Source: Sarcophilus harrisii (lineage: Eukaryota > Chordata > Mammalia > Dasyuromorphia > Dasyuridae). From it: DNA of 64,000 bases. The stretch lies in the NCBI RefSeq assembly GCF_902635505.1, contig NC_045426.1, positions 360,703,138-360,767,137 on the forward strand. The letters are read 5' to 3'. The position numbers were made by a program, and so were the translations under genes. The notes below the pieces were generated by a model that searched no databases, had not been told where the DNA came from, and saw nothing but the letters and a program-made list of their open reading frames with translations. Positions 56,601 to 64,000 of the stretch are shown here, in pieces (position 1 is the stretch's first letter; every line of letters begins with the position of its first letter).

Positions 56601-59163
56601 TTTTCCCTTATTCTTACATAAGTGCTCCATTTGGCCTACACTGTATCTGGTACCAGATTATAATATTTTTTTACTCTGGACTATTAAACCATCTCTGACA
56701 AATCAACAGTGGTTCTAGTTCCTTCTTTCTCCTATAAGGTGAAACTATTTCTCTGTTCCTTATGAAATTAATTACATTTTCCCCAGACATAATTTCATAG
56801 AAAATCAAAAAAATTATAGTTTATTTCCTGTTTTTTCCCAATCTACTTCTCAATATTAATATTTTCAGCCAGTGTACATATTGTTGTAGTCAATTTAGAA
56901 AGTACAATTCTTGAGTAACACTAAGAATCAAAACATGAAATCTGGAGTCATAATCACATGAAACTAGCAGACTTCTATTATTAAAATAAAATTCTCCTTA
57001 GTTTTCTGTCACAAGAAGGGACACTGGTGTCTAGCAGCTTTAAAGATACCATATTATTTAAGAATTAGATTTTTAAAAAACTTATACTACCAAGTTTCTT
57101 TTCCTGACATTTTCTTAAAAACTATATTACCAAAATCTGTAAGCCATTTTCACCCAAGACAAGAAAACACAAAACTTACTGCTTTATTTGAGATATATGT
57201 AAGGGCATTCATTAAATATGCTCATTTTATTTCTAAAATGCATAATTATATACTGAAAATATAGCAATGGACATATTTACCAAGAACGTAAAATTTATTT
57301 TCTAATTCATAGTTCCTGGCTTCAAAAAACAATAACTGAAAGAAATCTATAATTATGCCCACCATTTAATACTACATTAGAACCTCAAATTATTACAATT
57401 TTATGGATAGGATCATTTTAAAGGCTACCTATTTTAAATGAAGAGCAATGAGGAGGAAAAAAAGTTAAATGCTTCGTCTCTAAGCATGAAAAATGCATAA
57501 CTATGGACCTAATTTACTTATTTCATAGGAAATAGATTTACAAAACATAGTGAATAATCAGGGCATCCATTTATAATTATTTAAATCAAATTTCCTATGA
57601 AGTCATATTAAACAATGGGGATCAATTGAAAGGTTTCTGAGTTTCAAAAAACACTTAATCATCCTCAGAATTACCATCAATCCATTTTTCAACTCTTTCC
57701 ATTGAAGAAATGAAACAAAGGAAAGAAAAAAAAGATTCCTCTCCTAAGAGCCACTACACATTTTTCTATAATGTTAGAAGAATACATGACTATTGTGAAG
57801 AAAATCAAGTAACTCACACATCTGAAATGAGATTACAAATTACTATGATGACCAAAATGTATATTTCCAATTAAATGTTGTTTTTCAAATCTCAAACTCT
57901 TGGTTTGGAATTGCCTCTAAAACTCAGTTTAAAGGAAAGAAAATTAATCTCATTATTTTATGCTTAAATCCCTAACTTGCAAAAGATACACTCATCTTCC
58001 TAACCCACCTCATATATCACACTTGCCTCTGAACAATTTTTAGCTATTTCTAAAACTCAAATCCACCTCATGAGAATGAAAATTTTTAGTAAAAATCAAA
58101 ACAAAAAGATCCCAGTATTCTAAAAATAACTCCAAAGAATTCTAAAAATGTGAGAAATGGCAAGATAGTTGGAGGAAACACAAGAGATTCCCAAAGAGAT
58201 GATTATGAAGGGGACTATTTAGCTGAATAATTTATGAATATGATACATTATATTAAGTCTTCTTCTGTATTACATCTTGTTCTTAAAGAATCATTTGCAA
58301 TTCAAGAAGATGGAAGTATTGTAAATTATGCTTGTTTCAGAATATAACTTCAAGATTGAGCAATTAATTAGTATGCTGTTAATTATAAACCAATATTACC
58401 TATGTAAAATTTTTAAAAAAAAAAGGTCCTGATCACAATTTTGGTGTATTTTTCAATAGACTGGTTGACCATTTCCTTAGTTTTTCTAAAGCTCATACTA
58501 GCTTCTCATTTCACCCTCCCAATATATTTTAGATAAAATAAATAATATAGAAAACTTTTCCTATTTCACAACTCAGTCTGTCAGAGATTCACAAAGTCTA
58601 TGTTAAATGGAATAACATTTTGGATACCAGGAAAAACTCCTCTAGACTTTAGAAAAGTGTAGAGTTTCTAATTAAAGGGATTTCTAGCTTCAAGTTATAA
58701 TTCAAAATTTGTTTTTCACTTCCACAGGAGTGAATTTTAAATAATCCTGAAGGAATTGGATGGGAGAAGATTATTACTTATAATGGCAGAAATAATTTTA
58801 CTTTGGCAGTCAGCAGTGAATGGGAATACAATAAACACATCTAAAAAATACATATGCATTTATATTTTTAACATATACGGTGTGGCATGTACTCCAAGCT
58901 TGTATTAGAGCATATAGTAGTTTGAACTTTTTTCTTTTTTAAAAACGCACAAACAATGTAAGTGATGTATTCTCTCACAGATCTGATTTATAGATATTTG
59001 GAGAAATAAATCAAGCAAAATGGAGTAAGACAACAAAATATGGGGGAAAAAAAAAAACACCCTACAAATATCAATTATTTTTTCTACTTGGTGTGGAAAA
59101 AATGGGGAGGGTGGGGAAGGAGGTCCCTGCAGCTTAGCAAATGTCCTTTTAGAAGGAATGCTT
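53640..59163 (-). other. ME2: Repeat-poor tract after the ME2 stop, candidate long ME2 3' UTR
   Basis: For 5.5 kb after the ME2 stop the sequence is AT-rich and, apart from one SINE (54548-54772), shows none of the repeats that fill the rest of the window. No open frame looks coding. AATAAA hexamers on the minus strand occur at 57294-57299, 57226-57231 and 57183-57188, about 1.9 kb past the stop, and again near 53700. Calling all of it 3' UTR is inference; it may be part UTR and part conserved intergenic DNA. Confidence 0.4.
54548..54772 (+). repeat. CORE-SINE with RTE/BovB-type tail within the repeat-poor tract
   Basis: AGGGCAGCTAGATGGTGCAG head, decayed CORE, TTTGCCAAGAAAACCCCAAA, TGGGGTCACAAAAAGTGGGG, CATGACTGAAGCAACTGAAC. 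The tail is well kept, which suggests a moderately young copy. Confidence 0.85.
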
Positions 59164-59331
59164 CTATTCAAGTATTTTGGGAGGATGTGATGCAAATTCA
59201 GGCCATTCATATACATCTGGCAGCAAAGACTCATAATCACTTCGCCATATTCTTGATCTAACATAGTCAGTCTTGTTTTCCGGTTCTGGGTAACGGAAAG
59301 CCATCTTCTTGGCATACAGATATTCTGTAAT
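59164..59331 (-). CDS. ME2: ME2 last coding exon (mitochondrial NAD-dependent malic enzyme, C-terminal 55 residues)
   Basis: NAD-dependent malic enzyme 2 decarboxylates malate to pyruvate in the mitochondrial matrix. The exon begins after acceptor TTTCAG (AG at 59333-59332) and reads [20 protein letters not shown], then [22 protein letters not shown], with the stop at 59166-59164. Human ME2 ends [18 protein letters not shown], then [11 protein letters not shown] and VITE, so identity is clear. Only this C-terminal exon is inside the window. The active-site exons must lie beyond 64000, so the last intron is over 4.6 kb. ELAC1 follows downstream on the same strand, as in human. Confidence 0.95.
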   Translation of the reverse strand: MTEYLYAKKMAFRYPEPENKTDYVRSRIWRSDYESLLPDVYEWPEFASHPPKILE

Positions 59332-59479
59332 CTGAAAGAGAAATAATATTATTATGCAGTTTGCATGTACTATCAAAAAACAAGGGTAGTATATGATAAG
59401 GTTTTTTTTTTTGGTTAAATTTTAGTTCTTTAAAAGAATCTTTAGTTCTTTCAGTTCTTATTAGTACATATGGGATGGA

Positions 59480-59850
59480 CACGATGCCTTCTCAAAGAAC
59501 TAACCCCTACTATAGTTTGGGGATACAATTTCAGGACCTCCCCTCCTTGCTTGTACCCTTGCTTAATCTTGCACAAACCACTTTGTAATTTATAGCCCCC
59601 CTGCTGTTGTACCCTGAGAGTGGAGTGAATTCCTATGAAAGACTGTGAGCCTTGATACTAAGTCAGGAACAGCTGGGGCTCACAATGGGCTAAAAATTGT
59701 TTTAGGGTATAAAAACTGTTCTTTGTTGCCTATCCTTTGCCTCACTTCACCCGAATAGTAACTCCCAAGTAAATCGAAAGTAAAATGCACAAATAAAACA
59801 AAAACAAGTTAGCAAAAAAAAAAAAAAAAAACAAAAGAAAGAAAAAGAAA
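59480..59850 (+). mobile_element. LTR-like block with TATA box and A-rich end
   Basis: GTATAAAAACTG at about 59707 lies in a C-rich block, with AATAAAACA roughly 80 bp later and an A run at 59815-59831. This is promoter plus polyadenylation order on plus, opposite to ME2. It may be a small fossil LTR or a retro-copied transcript. No TG/CA ends were fixed. Confidence 0.3.
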
Positions 59851-60106
59851 AACTACCCTGTCAGACAAGAAAGAAACTATCATTGAGCAACAATAAAATA
59901 GCTGGGAAAAGTGAAACCTCCAATGCAATATAACTGGCTGATCTGATATACAGATGCCAATCAATTATCAAGCATTTATTAAACAAGTCTGACATGAAGG
60001 AAACTGCCAATAGTACAAAGAGAAAGATGAAATGGTCTCTGTCCTTAAGCAGCTAATGTTCTATGTGGAGAAACCATATGTCTATGGGTAAGTAAATATA
60101 AAATAC

Positions 60107-61504
60107 ACACACACACACAAATATACTGGAAGGTAAAGAAGCTAAGAATACAACCAGGAAATCAACTACTTGAAAAAATTAAGCATTATACTTCAAGGAA
60201 AAAAATGGTGATTCAATGAAATAGAAGCATTTCAAATTTTCATCAGAACACTAGAACTGAGCAGTTTTCAAATGAAGAAATCAAAGCTACACATAATCAT
60301 ATGAAGAAGTATTCTAATCACTTCTGATAAGAGAAATACAAATTAAAACTCTGAGGTACGACTTCACATCAAAGGAAAAACCCTGAAGTTCATAGCAGAT
60401 CCAATCAGGAGCAAAAGAAATCCAACAATTATAACACTGTCACAGCAATGCACAAATCAAGCTAGAAGCTAAGAAAAACAAGTAACATAACCAGGTAAGG
60501 GACATGCAAAGTGTAGAAGTCTTTTTTTTTCAGAGGGAGCAAAAGCAGAGGGTGGGGACCTTGGTAGCTGTGGGAAACAACCAGATGCCAGCCTGGCATC
60601 ATTGTGCCACACTACTCAAACCAGGAATTCTGAGGTCCCTATAAACCTTACTGTAATCCAAGATATCAGAGAGGATCCTAAAGATCTAGTGCTCAGAAAT
60701 TCAGGAGTGTCACAGGAGAAGATGTGAAAAATCAAAAATGTTGGAGAGAATATAGGAAAATTGGAACACTAATGTACTATTGGTGGAATTATAAATTGAT
60801 CCAATCATTTTGGAGAACAAAATGTAACTATGCCCAAAAAAGCAACCAAACTATGTATATCCTTTGACCTAGCAATACCATTGCTAGATTTGTATCCCAA
60901 AGAAACTATTAAAAAAGGGGAAAGGACCTACATTAAATATTTATAGGAGCCCTTTACGTGATGGAAAAGTATTGGAGATTGAGGGATGGGGAGTGGCTTA
61001 ACAAGCTGTGATATATACATGTAATGGAATACTATTGTGCAATAAGAAATGACGAACAGGCAGATTTCAGAAAAACTTGGAAAGAATTGATGAACTGGTA
61101 CAAAGTGAAATTAAGCAGAATCAGCAAAACATTATACATAATAATCACCAACATTGTATGATGATCAACAATGAATGACTCAGTTTTCAGCATCACAAGG
61201 ATCTAATGAAAAGCACAAAGGATTCAGGAAGGAAAATGTTACCCACATTTGGATAAAGAACTGATGAACTCAATGCAGATCAAACACACTTTCTTCATGT
61301 TTTTTTTTCCCTATTTTTTTTTTTTTTAATGTGGCTATGTTTTATGTGATGGTACATATATAACCTATGTCAAATTGCCTACTGTTTTAAGAAAAATGAA
61401 GGGAAGAAGGAAGAAAAATTTGGAAGTCAAAAATCTTATAAAAATGAATGCTAAAAATTGTTTTGAGAGGTAAGTAGAAAAAAAATATAAAAACTATTTT
61501 TAAA
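60107..61504 (+). repeat. Old L1 inserted in L3, internally deleted and carrying its own insertion
   Basis: Starts with text from the end of ORF1 (GAATACAACCAGGAAATCAA), jumps at about 60255 to the ORF2 C-terminus, is interrupted by the repeat at 60386-60725, and continues to an older-type 3' end. A perfect 17-bp target duplication, AAGTAAATATAAAATAC, lies at 60090-60106 and 61505-61521. Confidence 0.85.
60386..60725 (+). repeat. Unnamed interspersed repeat, copy 2
   Basis: Shares GCAGATCCAATCAGGAGCAA, AGAAATCCAACAATTATAA, AGAGGGAGCAAAAGCAGAGG, CAAACCAGGAATTCTGAGGT and AGAGGATCCTAAAGATCTAG in the same order with the reverse complement of 42830-43330. It is inserted inside L1 ORF2-derived sequence. 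Confidence 0.7.
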
Positions 61505-61589
61505 AAGTAAATATAAAATACAAAGTGAGGATGCGGAAAACACTGGCTACTGGAAGAGACTAGACAGGATAGGAAAGGATTCATGAAGG

Positions 61590-61835
61590 AAATATTTAGA
61601 TTGAGGAGAAGAGGGTTGGGGGAGAGAGATAGAGGGAGAAAAAGAGAAGAGCAAGGGGGGAAGAGAGGAAAGGAGAGGGAGAGAGAGAGAGAGAGGAGGA
61701 AAGAGGGAGGGGGGGGAAAGATAGGGAGGAGGAGAGAGGAGGGGACAGGAGGGAGGGAAGGAGGAATGGGAGGGGGAAGAGAGAAAGGAGAAGAGAAAGA
61801 GAGGGGGGAGAGAGGAAGGGAGGATAAAGGAGATC
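61590..61835. repeat. Polypurine tract (GA/GGA-rich) of about 245 bp
   Basis: Almost every base on plus is A or G, with GAGAGAGAGAGAGAG at about 61680-61694. In the ME2 transcript this reads as polypyrimidine. Long open frames on both strands across it are low-complexity artefacts. Confidence 0.9.
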
Positions 61836-62742
61836 GATGAAGGTATTTGAGGAAGGGTAACATGATAAAGAATACCACATGGGCAGCTATACTGGAGCAG
61901 GGAAATTAAAGAAGAGGCTATTGAAATATCTAGGCAAGTAGTGGCAGGGGTAGTTGCAATGTGAGTGGAGAGAAGGGGGAAGGTGTTATTGAGGAGAGGA
62001 AGATAATAGTAAAATTACAAACCTGGATGAATGGAAGAATGGTAGTGGTCAACAAAAATAGGGAAGAAAGGTGATTTGGGAGGCGGGGTAGGAAGTATGA
62101 TATCTATTATGAACATGTTGAGATTGATATGCCTATAGTAATATAGTTATTATATAATATATAAAATCAGAAAAGCTAAATACCAAGAAACATGGCAACA
62201 ATGTGCTATGAAACATAGGATCATTATATTCAGACAGTATTGTACTGAAGGGATGCCAAGTAGGGCAATGGCAGTGCATCAGAAAGCTGAAGCATAAAAA
62301 GTAAGTACAGGAATAGAACAAGTACAGCCCAGATGCCAATCTACAGCATGGCTTCTAAACTTCTTTCTATGAATGTATCAGAAACTGCTCTTATGTGTCC
62401 CAATGTAAATGAAAAAGGTAAAATAATTTATTGGGAGAAGATGAAAATGACTATGTGTTTTTCTTCTTCCCTGCCCCAATAGGTGGTTTTGGCACTTAAA
62501 AAGAAATATTTCACTAGATATTTCATAATACTGGTCCAAAACCCCAAACAAACTCTGAAACAATTTTATGAATTTTTTTCAGACGGCTCTTTTCTAAACA
62601 CTTTATAAACCTGGTTTATTTTGGTTAAGTTTGCAAGTCTGATTCTTTCAGGTACTAATGAATCAAGTGTCTGATGTTGAACAGAATAAAAACATGCTGT
62701 TCATTTGTGCTAATGATGCAAATTACATAAAACAAAACTTTT

Positions 62743-63011
62743 TTTTTTTAATTTTTATTTAATAGCCTTTTATTTACAGGATATATACATGGGTAACTTT
62801 ACAGCATTAACAATTGCCAAACCTCTTGTTCCAATTTTTCACCTCTTAACCCCCCCCACCCCCTCCCCTAGATGGCAGGATGACCAGTAGATGTTAAATA
62901 TATTAAAATATAACTTAGATACACAATAAGTATACATGACCAAAACATTATTTTGCTGTACAAAAAGAATCAGACTCTGAATTATTGTACAATTAGCTTG
63001 TGAAGGAAATC
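62743..63011 (-). repeat. Young-looking L1-type 3' end
   Basis: Poly-T, TTTAATAGCCTTTTATTTAC, CCCCTCCCCTAGATGGCAGG, GTACAAAAAGAATCAGACTC and TACAATTAGCTTGTGAAGG. It is flanked by a perfect 15-bp duplication, TAAAACAAAACTTTT (62728-62742 and 63012-63026). The perfect duplication and clean tail suggest a fairly recent insertion. Confidence 0.9.
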
Positions 63012-63419
63012 TAAAACAAAACTTTTATAAGGATTATCAAGAACTGCATAAAAACTTCATGCATTTATCTTTTATTTAATGATAATCTAATATATAACAA
63101 AGATGTTTAAATAACTGATTCTTTCATCTTTAAATAGTGTGATCATTTATTTATTTCACCAAAGCATCAAAATAACTCAAACATCATTTTGGAACCATTG
63201 GCTCATTTGAGAATTGCCAAACAATATTATAAGACCACTGTAGAATTGAACTTGAGGAAACAGACTTAATATCTGGCAGTATTTTATACCATCTTTCAAT
63301 CCCTCCTTATTTTTTTTTTCTCATTGATATAAACCACTTTATTTAGACTTATTACAGGACAAAATTTGTTTCATCATCAAGGCATCATAAAACTCATGCT
63401 ATAATATTAACAAATTAAA

Positions 63420-64000
63420 TCAACATGCTATACTACGAATAAAATATTAAGGACTTACAGTATGCAAGACTAAGTTCTGAGGATAGAAAAATGAACAAAA
63501 TAGTCCTTGTCACCAAGAAGCCTAAAATCTAAGTGGTAGAAGAAGAAATACATAAAAATACATATGATATGAGCTAGATTGTGAGGGCAAAGAAGGGGCC
63601 TAGAGAAGGTGTTTTAAGAAATATCATAAAGATATCACTATACCTGAAATTAGTCTTGAGAATAGAAAAATTTTACTAGGCAAAGATGTAGAAGGAAATA
63701 TCAGCCAAAGAACATAGCCTGGTTGAAATCATATAGAATGGGAAGAATAAAATTGGGGAATAGTGACTGCTCTAGTATGGTTGGGGGACAGAATAGGGTA
63801 AAGAGTATAATCAATAAAAATTGAGAAGTCAATCAAAGCCAATCTTTGAAGCTTTGAAGAGCTTTAAATGTCTGACTAGGGTGTTTCTATTTTATTTTAG
63901 AGGTAATGAAGAGCCACTGAAGGACATTGAGGGTTATCTAATCTAGTGAGGTGAAGTGATTTGCCAAGGCCAAAAAGATTGTCAAAGATGGGATGCAGGG
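63420..64000 (+). repeat. L3/CR1-type LINE fragment, runs off the window
   Basis: ATTAAGGACTTACAGTATGC, CTTGTCACCAAGAAGCCTAA, GAAGAGCTTTAAATGTCTGA and AATGAAGAGCCACTGAAGGA follow the L3-type order. Confidence 0.6.

Larger units (their letters stand above)
59965..62080 (+). repeat. L3/CR1-type LINE fragment, split by an L1
   Basis: 59965-60106 (AAGCATTTATTAAACAAGTC, CTGTCCTTAAGCAGCTAATG) and 61505-62080 (AAGGATTCATGAAGGAAATA, GGAGCAGGGAAATTAAAGAA, GGTAGTGGTC) are consecutive L3 parts. The L1 at 60107-61504 and the purine tract lie within. Confidence 0.65.
59332..64000 (-). other. ME2: Last intron of ME2 (partial, runs off the window)
   Basis: No ME2-like exon was found between the acceptor at 59332 and the right edge. 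The intron holds an LTR-like block, an L3 interrupted by an L1, a purine tract, a young L1-type 3' end and another L3 piece. The stretches 62085-62740 and 63030-63420 hold nothing I recognise. Confidence 0.7.

Noticed and set aside
61387-61880. Frames of 163, 94 and 85 codons
   Set aside because: They translate the polypurine/polypyrimidine tract and consist of simple residue runs.
59400-64000. Search for the penultimate ME2 exon
   Set aside because: No minus-strand frame resembles the ME2 sequence before ITEYLY. It must lie beyond the window.

Overview
The window is vertebrate nuclear DNA, almost certainly from a marsupial. It is AT-rich and CpG-poor except for one CpG island. It is crowded with marsupial-type L1 copies, CORE-SINEs that end in an RTE/BovB-like tail, L2 and L3/CR1 remnants, and hAT MITEs. 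No bacterial-type genes, operons, CRISPR arrays or structural RNA genes are visible.

Two host genes are supported, both on the minus strand. ELAC1 (short-form tRNase Z) has its complete coding sequence in three exons: 30330-30486 (coding part), 17203-17670 and 15801-16282. They add up to 1107 nt, or 368 codons plus stop, with consensus splice sites and all seven expected metal ligands (H62, H64, D66, H67, H182, D253, H313). Its promoter is the CpG island at 35940-36665, which offers a good donor for a non-coding exon 1. Upstream of it on the same strand is the last coding exon of ME2 (mitochondrial NAD-dependent malic enzyme, 59164-59331). The rest of ME2 lies beyond the right edge. ME2 followed by ELAC1 in tandem is the mammalian order. 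SMAD4, the next gene in human, would lie off the left edge and no exon of it is seen.

Layout. 1-15100: intergenic DNA with SINEs, L1 tails, L2/L3 pieces, hAT MITEs and a small CpG-retaining patch near 8.7 kb. 15160-36420: ELAC1. Its 12.7-kb second intron holds an old, nearly full-length L1 in opposite orientation, itself hit by several later insertions, plus an unusual inverted duplication near 21-22 kb. 37446-44380: endogenous-retrovirus fossils, namely a betaretrovirus-like (class II) element on the minus strand interrupted by an L1, and an unrelated LTR-like block. 44400-53600: repeats, including an antisense L1 5' half and a long L2 3' end. 53640-59163: a 5.5-kb stretch with only one SINE, downstream of the ME2 stop and possibly its long 3' UTR. 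59332-64000: the last ME2 intron (incomplete), with an L1 inserted in an L3, a 240-bp purine tract and a young-looking L1-type 3' end with a perfect target duplication.

I found no convincing undescribed gene system. The main points of interest are structural: the inverted duplication, a duplicated retrovirus/L1 junction, nested retrotransposons with readable target duplications, a repeat I cannot name that occurs twice, and the repeat-poor tract after ME2. Repeat family names come from remembered consensus features and were not checked against a library.
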